Shown: piece after piece, positions 17,094 through 26,746 of the stretch
Position numbering within the stretch: the stretch's first letter is position 1
Layout of the letters: each line of letters opens with the position of its first letter
Origin: Brenneria sp. hezel4-2-4
GTDB taxonomy: Bacteria; Pseudomonadota; Gammaproteobacteria; Enterobacterales; Enterobacteriaceae
DNA length: 64,000 nt
Assembly (NCBI RefSeq): GCF_013155275.1
Contig: NZ_JABJXS010000007.1
Coordinates: 1-64,000, forward strand
Reading direction: 5' to 3'
Translations under genes and position numbers: made by a program
Notes under the pieces: generated by a model
What the model was told of the DNA's origin: nothing
What the model saw: only the letters and a program-made list of their open reading frames with translations
The model's database searches: none

Positions 17094-17365
17094 ATGAAGA
17101 GCAAACCCAATTACCACGCTATTTTCTATCAGCGGCTTAAGCAGGCGCGCCAGGGGAAGGGCTATCGCAAAAACAACTCGGCATTGAGGCCGGGATCGAT
17201 GAGTTTGTCGCCAGTCCCCGTATCAATCGCTATGAAAAGGGCGTGCATGAGGCCGACTCCGAGACGATTCAACGGCAAGCGGATGTGCTGGACGTGTCGT
17301 TAGCCTATTTTTATACCGCTGATGATGAACTGGCTGGCCTGAGCCTAAATAGCTGCGCGGAATAG
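17094..17365 (+). pseudogene. Second XRE regulator, frameshifted
   Basis: It begins MKSKPNYHAIFYQRLKQARQGKG, then a frame change is needed to read LSQKQLGIEAGIDEFVASP, RINRYEKGVHEADSET and LDVSLAYFYTADDELAG. The rest of the frame is clean to a stop at 17363. It is a paralogue of the XRE protein at 16395, with a similar operator pair. A single indel near 17160 explains the break, so loss looks recent (or a sequencing error). Confidence 0.8.
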
Positions 17366-17448
17366 TAGATCAATTTGTGGGAACTCCGTCCGGATTATGC
17401 GATCTGATCAATCACCAAACATCACAAATCACCAACCGGACTGAGCGA

Positions 17449-18478
17449 TGCCGAACATTGCACCAATACCCCGTACCGAACGGCGCCTGATGCAGAAAAC
17501 TATCCATAAAACACGTGATAAAACCATGCCCGCAGACTGACCGCCATGTTGATGTTACATTGGGGCGAACGTGTCAGCGACGTCGCCAGAACGCTCTGCT
17601 GTGCCCGCTCATCAGTGGGACGCTGGATTAACTGGTTTACGCTGTCGGGTATTGAAGGTCTCGTCTCTTTACCTGCGGGGCGCGGGCGTCAGTGGCCGTA
17701 TGAGCATATTTGTGCGTTGCTGCGTCGACTGGTAAAACACACGCCAGGCGATTTTGGTTATCAGCGTTCCCGCTGGAGCACAGAACTGATGGCAATAAAA
17801 ATCAATGAGATAACCGGGTTTTCAGGTGCATGCCGGGACACTCCGCCGCTGGTTACCCGCTATCGGACTGGTGTGGCGAAAAGCTGCTCCCACACTGTGC
17901 ATCCGCGACCCGCACAAAAAAGAAAGAATGGCGGAAATTCATCAGGCGCTGGAGAAATGCAGCACAGAAAACCCGGTGTTTTACGAAGATGAGGTGGATA
18001 TCCATCTCAACCCCAAAATCGGCGCGGACTGGCAGGTACGCGGCCAGCAGAAACGCATAGTGACGCCCGGTCAGAATGAAAAGTACTATCTGGCAGGGCG
18101 TTACACAGCAGCACAGGTAAAGTCAGCTATGCTGGAGGCAGCAGCAAAAGTTCAGTCTTATTTATCAGCCTGTTAAAGCATTTGAAGACAACGTACCGGC
18201 GGGCAAAAACGATCACCCTCATTGTGGACAATTATATTATCCATAAAAGCCGGGAAACGCAGCGCTGGCTGAAACAGAATCCGAAGTTCAGGGTGATTTC
18301 CCAGCCGGTTTACTCGCCGTGGGTTAACCATGTTGAGCGTCTGTGGCAGGCACTGCACGACACAATCACCCGCAACCATCAGTGCCGTTCAATGTGGCAA
18401 CTGTTGAATAAAGTTCGTTATTTTATGGAAACCGTCAGCCCATTCCCGGGAGGCAGGCATGGGCTGGCAAAAATGTAG
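17449..18478 (+). pseudogene. IS630-family transposase, several frameshifts
   Basis: The helix-turn-helix N-terminus (WGERVSDVARTLCCARSSVG), the first catalytic Asp region (FYEDEVDIHLNPKIG), and the later DDE parts (IVDNYIIHKSRETQRWL, YSPWVNHVERLWQALHD) are all present but lie in at least three frames, with breaks near 17530, 17825 and 18160. The element joins directly to the IS1111-type copy at 18490. Flanking inverted repeats were not resolved by eye. Confidence 0.82.
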
Positions 18479-18573
18479 CGATATTAGGCGCTAATGAAAT
18501 GGACACCTCCCCACAAAGGCCTCAGTGAGCCATGCTGTAAGTGCAAACCAACAGCAACATGAAGAGGTGTCCC

Positions 18574-19596
18574 ATGGAACAAATTATCGGAATTGATCTG
18601 GCAACGCGAGTTTTTCAGGTGAACATCGTGTCTGCGCAGAGCAGGAAGAAAGCGAACAAAATGATCAACCGTGAAAAACTGATGGCGTTCATTGCTCAGC
18701 AGCCTCCGTCCCGTATTGTAATGGAAGCGTGCGGCAGTGCGAATTACTGGTCTCGCCAGTTCAGGCAATACGGACATGACGTCAGGCAAATCAGTCCACA
18801 GTATGTCGCTCCCTTCAGGATGGGCAGTAAAAACGATAAAAATGATGCAGCGGCAATTGTAGAAGCTGACAGTCGCCCGAGTATGCGCTATGTGCCGGAG
18901 AAATCTCTTGAACAGCAGGATATTCAGTGTCTGCACAGGGTTCGCCAGCGGCTGATGAAAAACAAAACCGCGCTGATTAACCAGATACGGGGTCTGGGCC
19001 TGGAATACGGTATCGCCATACCGGAAGGGGCCCATAAAATCATGGCGTGCCTGCCAGATTACCTGGAGGATGCGGGAAATGAGCTCACCACGCTCAGCCG
19101 TCAACTGTTCCACGAAATGTTGCAGGAACTTCAGGGCAGTCAGCAGCGAATTAAAGAACCGGACCTGCGTCTTGCGCGTATCAGTCAGCAAAATGAGGAT
19201 ACTCTCCGGCTGGAAAGCATACCCGGTATCGGGCCACTGGGCGCTTCAGCCCTGACGGTGGCGCTGGGTGACAGCACAGATTTTCAGAATGGCCGGCACT
19301 TTGCCAGCTATCTGGGTCTGGTTCCGAAAGAGTACAGTAGTGGTGGTAAGGTCAGACTACCCGGGATAACAAAACGTGGAGATGGTTATCTGCGTGGGTT
19401 ACTTATCCACGGCGCTCGCTCAGTGGTTTACCGGATTATTAACCTCCCGGAAGAACGGTGTGGTGGTTTTCAGCGATGGCTGAAGGGTGTTATTGCCCGA
19501 AGTGGCGTGAATAAGGCTGTAGTGGCGCTTGCCAACAAAAATGCCCGAATAGCCTGGGCGCTTATAAACCAGAAGACAGCGTACATGATCAAGTAA
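18574..19596 (+). CDS. IS110/IS1111-group transposase (bridge-RNA-guided recombinase family)
   Basis: Start at 18574 (MEQIIGIDLATRVFQ), 340 aa; an upstream in-frame ATG at 18541 would add 11 residues without a good ribosome-binding site. The N-terminal RuvC-like DEDD domain shows IGIDLATRV, VMEACGSANYW and NDKNDAAAIVEA. The C-terminal Transposase_20 domain shows LESIPGIGPLGASALTVAL, ASYLGLVPKEYSSGGK and LRGLLIHGARS with a candidate serine nucleophile. IS110-family enzymes recombine using an element-encoded guide RNA; in the IS1111 group this is reported from the right-hand non-coding region. Confidence 0.9.
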   Translation: MEQIIGIDLATRVFQVNIVSAQSRKKANKMINREKLMAFIAQQPPSRIVMEACGSANYWSRQFRQYGHDVRQISPQYVAPFRMGSKNDKNDAAAIVEADSRPSMRYVPEKSLEQQDIQCLHRVRQRLMKNKTALINQIRGLGLEYGIAIPEGAHKIMACLPDYLEDAGNELTTLSRQLFHEMLQELQGSQQRIKEPDLRLARISQQNEDTLRLESIPGIGPLGASALTVALGDSTDFQNGRHFASYLGLVPKEYSSGGKVRLPGITKRGDGYLRGLLIHGARSVVYRIINLPEERCGGFQRWLKGVIARSGVNKAVVALANKNARIAWALINQKTAYMIK

Positions 19597-19790
19597 CTAA
19601 CTGATTTTAATAAGTCCCAAGAGTTGATGTGCTGACAGGTAGAACCGACTCTTTGTAAACCTGGCAAATAGCCGGGCTGTAACAAGCCATGGCACTAATG
19701 AGGGCAGAGAGTGCGGATGTTCATCAGGGCTCACGAAGCCGGATATATGTGTGTGGCTACTTTGTCAGAAAAAGATCTGCCCGTACTTGT
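19597..19790 (+). ncRNA. Candidate guide (bridge/seek) RNA region of the IS1111-type element
   Basis: The long non-coding stretch after the transposase is conserved in the degraded copy at 1246-1440, including GACAGGTAGAACCGACTCT and GGATGTTCATCAGGGCTC. Coding frames are absent. Conservation without coding potential, at the side where IS1111-group guide RNAs lie, supports an RNA role. The exact ends and secondary structure were not determined. Confidence 0.4.
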
Positions 19791-19810
19791 ATCGGGGAGG
19801 TGTCCATATA

Positions 19811-20285
19811 AGCTATTTAGCATTTCAGGTTCTATCGCCGGAGGACGAAACGGAAATTTTGGCGCTAGTAAAAAGTCGAATGGGTGGTGAACTATCAGTA
19901 ATTTAGCATCCTGCCGATTGCCCAGTGCTGTATCAATGGTACAGGGTATGGCGGTATTTTTCAGTTTTACTACCTCAGCGAAGGCGATAGAAGTGATCTA
20001 TTCGTGGGAAGATAGAAAAGCATTGTTGAGTGGCAATTTTGTGATGAAAAACCAGTCGCTTGTTCTGCCAGCTAGGGGCGTCAGTGTCAGTCTTGTTGAA
20101 GAGAATTTTGCCTAACTATAAACAGCTGAGAGTTATGGAGCGACGAGCACTTGATTTTGCGTGTTTGGTTGATAGATGGCGCAGGTAATGACGAACCAAA
20201 ACATTCTCATAAATTTCTCCGTATCGGTTAATCAATCGGAGCACAACACTGTTTTTCCCACTGACCAGTACGTCGGACTTTGAGC
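19811..20285. other. 475-bp gap holding an unrecognised ORF fragment
   Basis: A plus-strand 65-codon frame at 19918-20115 ends VLPARGVSVSLVEENFA and contains EVIYSWEDRKALLSG. This resembles the beta-sandwich C-terminal end of some glycoside hydrolases, but the match is weak and no N-terminal part exists. It is probably the 3' remnant of a gene destroyed by the neighbouring insertions. Nothing else recognisable. Confidence 0.3.
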
Positions 20286-20351
20286 TGTCTGATCCTACCC
20301 ACGAATAGTGGACACGCTGTTAAGCGAGTAAAATCGTTAACAAGGTGAACC

Positions 20352-20651
20352 ATGACGCAAGCAAAATCTGTGAAGAAGACATCCCGTAATCAATATACCC
20401 CGGAATTTCGCCAGCAGGCGCTGGCGCTGGCTGAGCGCATCGGTGTGGCCAAAGCTGCCCGGGAGCTCGGCCTGCACGACTCTCAACTCTACGTCTGGCG
20501 CAGTAAACAACGTCAGCAGGGCTCCACCTCTGAGCGTGAGCAGCAACAGGCAACAGAAATCGCCCGCCTCAAGCGCCAACTGGCCGAGCGGGATGAGGAA
20601 CTGGCCATCCTCCAAAAGGCGGCCACCTACTTCGCCAGACGCCTGAAGTGA
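20352..20651 (+). CDS. IS3-family OrfA
   Basis: The 99-aa protein has a helix-turn-helix (YTPEFRQQALALAERIGVAK, ELGLHDSQLYVWR) and a leucine-zipper-like helix (ATEIARLKRQLAERDEELA) ending LQKAATYFA. OrfA and the frameshifted OrfAB fusion normally direct transposition. OrfB begins at about 20648 with a 4-bp overlap. Confidence 0.85.
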   Translation: MTQAKSVKKTSRNQYTPEFRQQALALAERIGVAKAARELGLHDSQLYVWRSKQRQQGSTSEREQQQATEIARLKRQLAERDEELAILQKAATYFARRLK

Positions 20652-21501
20652 AGTACGCTTTTATACACCAACATCAGGCGGCGTTCTCAGTGAAAAGCCT
20701 GGCCCGGGTGTTGCGTGTCTCGCGCAGTGGCTGAAGCGCCGGCAATCCTCCTCGCTGCGGCAGATGCGCCGCCAGCAGTGTGATGAGCGGGTGGCGCAAG
20801 CTTTTATACAGGCAAAACAGCGCTATGGCGCGCCCCGTTTGACGCAGGCGTTGCGTGAAGCCGGCCATGGCTGGAACCGTAAAACGGTGGCAGCCAGTCT
20901 GTGACGTCAGGGATTACGGGCCAGAGCGGCGCGTAAGTTCAAAGCCACGACAAACAGCCGGCATAACCTGCCGGTGGCGCCGAACCTGTTGCAACAGGAC
21001 TTCAGTGCAACGGGGCCGGACCAGAAGTACGTTGGGGATATCACCTATCTGTGGACAGAGGAAGGCTGGCTGTACCTGGCGGTGGTTATCGACCTGTATT
21101 CGCGTCGGGTGGTGTGTTGGTCAATGTCGGAACGAATGACGGCGGAACTGGCGTGCAATACGCTGAAAATGGCGCTGTGGCGGCGAAAGATGCCGCGAGG
21201 CGTGATAGTTCATTCTGACAGAGGTAGCCAGTATTGTTCCCATGATTATCAGGGTGTTATAAAAGACAATGGACTGATATGCAGTATGAGCGCAAAGGGC
21301 TGTTGTTTTGATAACGCCTGTGCGGAAAGCTTCTTCCACAGCCTGAAAGTGGAGCTAATCCACGGAGAGAGGTTCAACACGCGGGAGGAGATGAAATCGG
21401 CGGTATTCGAGTATATCGAGATAGACTACAATTGGCACCGACGGCATAGTGCCAACGGCGGGCTAAGCCCGGTGCAATTTGAGGAAAGAAACCTCGCTTA
21501 A
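20648..21501 (+). pseudogene. IS3-family OrfB transposase, disrupted
   Basis: From the GTG at 20648 the frame reads KYAFIHQHQAAFSVKSLARV, stops after about 28 codons (TGG to TGA-type change or indel at 20732), and is interrupted again near 20902. From 20974 it is open for 175 codons and carries all three DDE positions: [17 protein letters not shown] and DNACAESFF. The gene therefore retains the catalytic core but lacks an intact N-terminus. Confidence 0.85.
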
Positions 21502-21612
21502 GGCTGTGTCCACCGTTGCTGGGCAAGATCAGTCAGGAGTAACGATACGCTTAAAGACGACAAACCAGATTACGTATAACCTTAATTCCTTGCAGTTGTT
21601 ATCATGTTCGAC

Positions 21613-22476
<864 letters not shown>

Positions 22477-22613
22477 TCAGGTTTACCTGCCAATAAAGTA
22501 ACAGATATGCATGCTAAAATAGCACTTTATTTTTTTAATTCAATATGAAGCAACATCCAGTATTTTCATTCAACTAAGCCGGGAGGTTAGAATAGTCGCA
22601 TAACGGAAAAATA

Positions 22614-22644
22614 GGAAATGAAGTGTTGAAAATAACTTCATTCC
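22614..22644 (-). terminator. Probable intrinsic terminator after the Gfo/Idh/MocA operon
   Basis: Read on the minus strand, GGAATGAAGT and ACTTCATTTCC pair around a short loop, followed by TATTTTTCC. It lies 12 bp beyond the stop of the oxidoreductase at 22656 and before the antiterminator gene, so the latter may have its own transcription. Confidence 0.6.
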
Positions 22645-22655
22645 CAAGATAACGA

Positions 22656-23690
22656 TTATTTTAGGTGAGCCGTTCCTTCCTCCAGGACGGATATTTGCAA
22701 TATCGTTTGTTCATCAGAAACAAATTTTTCTTTACCACTCACGATGGACTCATAAAGCATATCATAAATACGTCCATAATCGCCTACTTCGGAAGTGACT
22801 TTCTCTTCATGATAAGTACCTTCATCATCATAATAAATGATGGTTCCATAGTCGCTGGGATTATCTACGCCAAAGTCGTCGTGATCGGGTAAGTAAAAAA
22901 GTTTTAAATGTTCTTCCTGCCGATCTTTTTTCTCTTTGATGAACATTCCGTGTTTGCCATATACGACAAAACTGGGGCGTTCTTTTACTCTGAAGAAACT
23001 GGATTTTACCGATACTTTAACAATGCCGTAATATAAGTCCAGATCAAAGTAATCATTCATTCTGCCCTCGCCAAGCAACTGGCGAACATCATAATGAATA
23101 CGATCGGGATTACCAAAATAAGATAATACTTGATCTAATGTATGACATCCATGACCGTATAGGTAGCTATCGATCTGTGCATAATTTTTACATTGTTCCG
23201 GGAAGTAGGGACGATAATAGTCATAGTGCATTTCTACTTCCAGCAGATCGCCTAATTTTCCTGATTCAATGACTTTCTGGGTAGTAAGAAAATCACTGTC
23301 CAATCTTCTGTTTTGATAACATTGAATTACTCGATTTTTGTTTTTCGCCAATTCGAATAATTCTTTTGCCTGGCTGGTGGTGTGAGTGAAGGGTTTTTCC
23401 ACCAGACAATGCTTATTGGCATTAAGAACTTGTTTTGCCAGTTCGTAATGGGTGACGGCGGGCGTACAGATCACAATCAGATCAATATCGGCATCATTTA
23501 ACAGAACATTGATTTCGTTTGTGTATGTGACATCGGGGATCTCCACCCAGTCTTTTTTCCCTTTATTGGGGGAGTAAATCGTTTTTACATGAAATTTGTC
23601 TTTTCTCTGTAATACAAAGGGTAAATGGTATCTATTGGTACTTTTACCATTTCCGATATAACCGACGGTAAGCATCTTATTGCTTTTCAT
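22656..23690 (-). CDS. Gfo/Idh/MocA-family NAD(P)-dependent oxidoreductase
   Basis: The 344-aa protein begins with a Rossmann fold (VGYIGNGKSTNRYHLP) and has the hallmark CLVEKPFTHTTSQAKEL near residue 93, where the Lys of EKP binds cofactor and substrate. The C-terminal alpha/beta domain contains YLYGHGCHTLDQVLSYFG. Family members oxidise or reduce sugars and inositols. It is the third gene of a PTS operon, 2 bp after the second dehydrogenase, so it probably acts on the imported carbohydrate. AT-rich codon use sets it apart from the conjugative genes. Confidence 0.88.
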   Translation of the reverse strand: MKSNKMLTVGYIGNGKSTNRYHLPFVLQRKDKFHVKTIYSPNKGKKDWVEIPDVTYTNEINVLLNDADIDLIVICTPAVTHYELAKQVLNANKHCLVEKPFTHTTSQAKELFELAKNKNRVIQCYQNRRLDSDFLTTQKVIESGKLGDLLEVEMHYDYYRPYFPEQCKNYAQIDSYLYGHGCHTLDQVLSYFGNPDRIHYDVRQLLGEGRMNDYFDLDLYYGIVKVSVKSSFFRVKERPSFVVYGKHGMFIKEKKDRQEEHLKLFYLPDHDDFGVDNPSDYGTIIYYDDEGTYHEEKVTSEVGDYGRIYDMLYESIVSGKEKFVSDEQTILQISVLEEGTAHLK

Positions 23691-23692
23691 TC

Positions 23693-24658
23693 TTAATATC
23701 CCCCTTTATTGATTCGTGCGGAATCAATAATATCCAAGGCTTGTAAACTGACGTCCAACATAGCATGAGCGCGCTCATAATCCAAATTATCTATGATATG
23801 AGAAAATGTTTCAAACTCATAATATAGTCGGTGTTTGTTATCGTTACTATCAATTAACTCCGATTCACCCGTGTTTTTATTCAGAGTGAATGATTTAAGA
23901 ACGTTCATAGAGCTTTCTATAGTAATATTACCTTCAGTTCCTTGAATCGATATCATAATCGGCGCTTTACAATCTTTTGCGCCAATGCTGGACACTTTGA
24001 ATTTACCATAGTCTAAATAGAGAATCCCGCTGGTGTCGACGCCTTTCTCTACATTTGAAAAGTATTGCGATGCTTTTGGCGAACCGAATAATCCAATAAT
24101 GGAATGTATATTATAAATGTTCAAATCCATTAATGCGCCGCCATGCTTTTGCGCATCGAATGCTGGATGAATTATACCTTTCTTGAAATCTGCGTATCTT
24201 GATGAGTACTGGCTGTAATTAAATTGAGCGATTTTTATTTCACCCAATATCTTGATTTTTTCTTTCAGTAACGTAAATGCAGGAAGGTAATGAATATTCA
24301 TTGCCTCAAGAATTATCAGGTTGTTAGCCTGAGCGATCTGTTGCATTTCAATAAGCTCGGATTTATAAGGAACAATCGGCTTTTCAATAATGACGTGTTT
24401 TCCTTTTTCCAGCGCTTGTTTTGCAAAGACGAAATGTAAATGATTCGGGAGAGCGATATAGATAGTGTCGACATCGCTCTGTAGCAAGCTGTTATAGTCA
24501 ATAAAAACATGCTCAATTCCATAGGCATCGCTTAATTTACGACCTTCTTCAATCGTGGCTTCTGTTGCCAAAATAGCGACTAATTTGATATCCAACTCGT
24601 TGACCGTGGTCAGTAAATCATTAACGATCATTCCGGTGCCGATAATTCCAATTTTCAT
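23693..24658 (-). CDS. Gfo/Idh/MocA-family NAD(P)-dependent oxidoreductase
   Basis: The 321-aa protein opens with MKIGIIGTGMIVNDLL (GxGxxx nucleotide motif). It carries VIIEKPIVPYKSELIEM with EKP near residue 92 and a C-terminal substrate domain (KHGGALMDLNIYNIHSIIGL). It is a second, divergent member of the family adjacent to the gene at 22656; pairs of such enzymes often catalyse successive oxidation and reduction steps on one sugar. Position after the EIIBC gene supports a catabolic role. Substrate unknown. Confidence 0.87.
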   Translation of the reverse strand: MKIGIIGTGMIVNDLLTTVNELDIKLVAILATEATIEEGRKLSDAYGIEHVFIDYNSLLQSDVDTIYIALPNHLHFVFAKQALEKGKHVIIEKPIVPYKSELIEMQQIAQANNLIILEAMNIHYLPAFTLLKEKIKILGEIKIAQFNYSQYSSRYADFKKGIIHPAFDAQKHGGALMDLNIYNIHSIIGLFGSPKASQYFSNVEKGVDTSGILYLDYGKFKVSSIGAKDCKAPIMISIQGTEGNITIESSMNVLKSFTLNKNTGESELIDSNDNKHRLYYEFETFSHIIDNLDYERAHAMLDVSLQALDIIDSARINKGGY

Positions 24659-24701
24659 AGATTATCTCTGCTCTTTATTTAAAAATCTAAATGGATTTTC
24701 A

Positions 24702-26093
24702 TTAATCTTCAGGGTCATTCCATCCCAAAACTAATGTCATGGTAAAACATAGTATGAAAGACATTACCGCCGCAGTTACCGCGTAAATTAAATTGGCATA
24801 CTCGCTGCTTTTCATAAACATTAATATCGCTACCAAAGAGGGCACGCTGAATGCATATGCTTTAAGTGACACCACACCGATAAAGATACCCGTTATCCCT
24901 GACCCAATCATCGTTGCAATGAAGGGCTTGCGAAGTTTTAACGCCACGCCATAAATAACGGGTTCGGTTATGCCGGATATCGCTGCGGTGATGAATCCGG
25001 AAATCGAAATGGCTTTCAGATTGGTATTTTTAGTTTTCCAGGCGACGGCCGCACTGGCGGCGGAAAATCCGATATTTACCGCCAACATGGCCGGTAATAC
25101 AATGGACTCGTGTCCGCTTGTTCCCATTGAGCTAATCATATAGGGCACCATCGCCCAATGCATGCCGGTAACGATAAAAAACGGCAATACTGCTGAAAAG
25201 ATACCCAACGTCAGCCAACTGAAACTTCCCTGGCTGGCCGAAATAATTACCGACGCGATCCCCGAGCCAATAATATTTCCCAATGGCGCCAGCAGAATCA
25301 ATGAAACAGGGACGCAAACTAGCAGTATCAACATGGGTTTTAAAATTGTTTTAGCCCATCCTGAAATATACTTATCGGCAATAGGTTCTATGATAGATAA
25401 AAACCATACGATAAGAAAGGCGGGAATAACTGACGAAGCATAATGCGAAGCTACCACAGGAATGGTTAAAAATGACGAATTCCCTTGTGTAAACATCGAA
25501 ATAAGATCAGGATGAATAAGAATACTCACGGTGGCGACTGATAACAACGGGCTGCATTTCATCCTCACCGCAGCCGAATAGGCCACCATGATAGGCATAA
25601 AGTAAAATGCCGTATCACTGATAATGCTGAGGATCTTGATCGTGGGATATTCTGTCGATATATTGAATAAGTCCAAAAGCAGGATAACTATCTTAATCAT
25701 TCCGCAGCCAATAAGCACCGGCAGCAGGGAGCTCATGGTTCCGGTAATAACATCAAGGATTGCGTTGCCAATTTGTTTGATTGACAACGATTTGCCGCGT
25801 TCTGATAGGTTTTCTTTTGGCAGGACTAACTGGTCAGCATTATCATTTACTGATATTAATTTCATTAAATCGGCGTAAAACCGAGATACATCCGTCCCAA
25901 CTATTATCTGATATTGTCCGCCTCGGCGGGATATCCCCATTACGCCTGCGATATTTTTAACGCGTACATCGTCAATTGTATCGTCATTTATTAATACAAA
26001 TCTTAAACGTGTCATGCAATGGGATAGTGAAACAATGTTCTCGACTCCACCTATTTCACGCAGTATGGCTGATGTTGAGTCCACCGTTTTCAT
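24702..26093 (-). CDS. PTS EIIBC sugar permease, beta-glucoside type
   Basis: The 463-aa protein has an N-terminal EIIB domain with the phosphocysteine loop SLSHCMTRLRFVL (Cys about residue 26), then an EIIC domain with about ten membrane segments from about residue 105. EIIA is absent, so a chromosomal EIIA (for example Crr) must donate phosphate. It is the first gene of an operon with two Gfo/Idh/MocA dehydrogenases. A RAT/terminator leader lies at 26129-26202, making expression dependent on a BglG-type antiterminator. Low GC marks it as acquired separately from the conjugative backbone. Confidence 0.9.
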   Translation of the reverse strand: MKTVDSTSAILREIGGVENIVSLSHCMTRLRFVLINDDTIDDVRVKNIAGVMGISRRGGQYQIIVGTDVSRFYADLMKLISVNDNADQLVLPKENLSERGKSLSIKQIGNAILDVITGTMSSLLPVLIGCGMIKIVILLLDLFNISTEYPTIKILSIISDTAFYFMPIMVAYSAAVRMKCSPLLSVATVSILIHPDLISMFTQGNSSFLTIPVVASHYASSVIPAFLIVWFLSIIEPIADKYISGWAKTILKPMLILLVCVPVSLILLAPLGNIIGSGIASVIISASQGSFSWLTLGIFSAVLPFFIVTGMHWAMVPYMISSMGTSGHESIVLPAMLAVNIGFSAASAAVAWKTKNTNLKAISISGFITAAISGITEPVIYGVALKLRKPFIATMIGSGITGIFIGVVSLKAYAFSVPSLVAILMFMKSSEYANLIYAVTAAVMSFILCFTMTLVLGWNDPED

Positions 26094-26128
26094 AATAAAA
26101 ACCCGCCTTTATTTTTAGGAAAAAAAAA

Positions 26129-26176
26129 CCTGATTTGGAGAAATTCCTATTGAAATAGAAACTTCGCCAAATCAGG
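26129..26176 (-). terminator. Leader terminator of the PTS operon
   Basis: On the minus strand CCTGATTTGG and CCAAATCAGG form a perfect 10-bp stem around a 28-nt loop, followed by TTTTTTTT. It lies about 35 bp upstream of the EIIBC ATG and overlaps the 3' end of the RAT by two bases, the standard geometry of a mutually exclusive antiterminator. Confidence 0.85.
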
Positions 26177-26202
26177 TTTTGCCCGCTATGCAGCCACAAT
26201 CC
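26175..26202 (-). promoter_or_regulatory. RAT ribonucleic antiterminator site
   Basis: The minus strand reads GGATTGTGGCTGCATAGC followed by GGGCAAAACC, matching the E. coli bgl RAT (GGATTGTTACTGCATTCG, then CAGGCAAAACC) at nearly every position. A partial tandem copy, GGATTGTGACTGCAAAGC, lies just upstream (26203-26220). Binding of a BglG-type dimer here would prevent the terminator at 26129-26176. A TTGTCA -35-like box precedes it at about 26250. Confidence 0.85.
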
Positions 26203-26220
26203 GCTTTGCAGTCACAATCC

Positions 26221-26671
26221 ACATGTATAATTTAATAAAAAACTGGTATTGACAATGTAATCAACACAATATTGTGATCAAGGTCTCATCACTAACTGAA
26301 TATATGTAGATATCTGACTTACATCGATGTGGCTTCCGTGAAGGGCGTATTAAATAACTTAGTATATTGTGGTGACGACGCTAATTAATTGAATTTTATT
26401 GAAAATGAAAGATTTTAGGTTGAATGTGGAGAAGCGTATCTTGGGTCACTGTAGAGAACACATCCTGATTTTTGCAATCTGTATCAGATGAAGCCTTATC
26501 GGAATTTCGGGGATCATGACGTAATCACAGAAACAAATCTGTGGACTTCGATTTACTGTGTTGATGGATAACAGGAATACTCGCCTCCTTCGCTCGCCGG
26601 TCAGTCTCTATAGCTGGTCGTTCATAACGATTGGAGTGCCATTCATATCGAAGGAACGACATAAATATTGC
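26221..26671. other. 450-bp AT-rich region upstream of the PTS operon
   Basis: It contains the presumed PTS promoter (TTGTCA near 26250 with AATTAT/TTATAC downstream on the minus strand) and the small palindrome CACAATATTGTG at about 26265. No recognised gene is present. A minus-strand frame of about 44 codons (about 26663 down to 26529) is open and would join across the IS903 insertion to the frame at 27739-27900. Confidence 0.4.
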
Positions 26672-26746
26672 GGCTTAGTTGAATAAATCGAACTTTTAGG
26701 CAATTGGCGGATCTTATCACGAAAGTCGTTTCAACAGTGGGCTGCC

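Larger units (their letters stand above)
18490..19810 (+). mobile_element. IS110-family (IS1111-group) insertion sequence, apparently intact
   Basis: Subterminal inverted repeats ATGGACACCTCC (left, about 18497) and GGAGGTGTCCAT (19796-19807) bound a 340-aa transposase gene. About 80 bp of non-coding sequence lie on the left and 215 bp on the right. A degraded copy lies at 131-1465. No target-site duplication is visible, as expected for recombinase-type IS110 elements. Confidence 0.85.
20286..21535 (+). mobile_element. IS3-family insertion sequence (1250 bp)
   Basis: Terminal inverted repeats of about 30 bp begin with TG: left TGTCTGATCCTACCCACG (20286), and the right end reads TGACTGATCTTGCCCAGC on the opposite strand (to 21535). 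Both run inward to GTGGACAC. Length and two-frame organisation (OrfA then OrfB) are those of IS3. No clear short target repeat was found. A more degraded relative is at 44570-45172. Confidence 0.85.
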
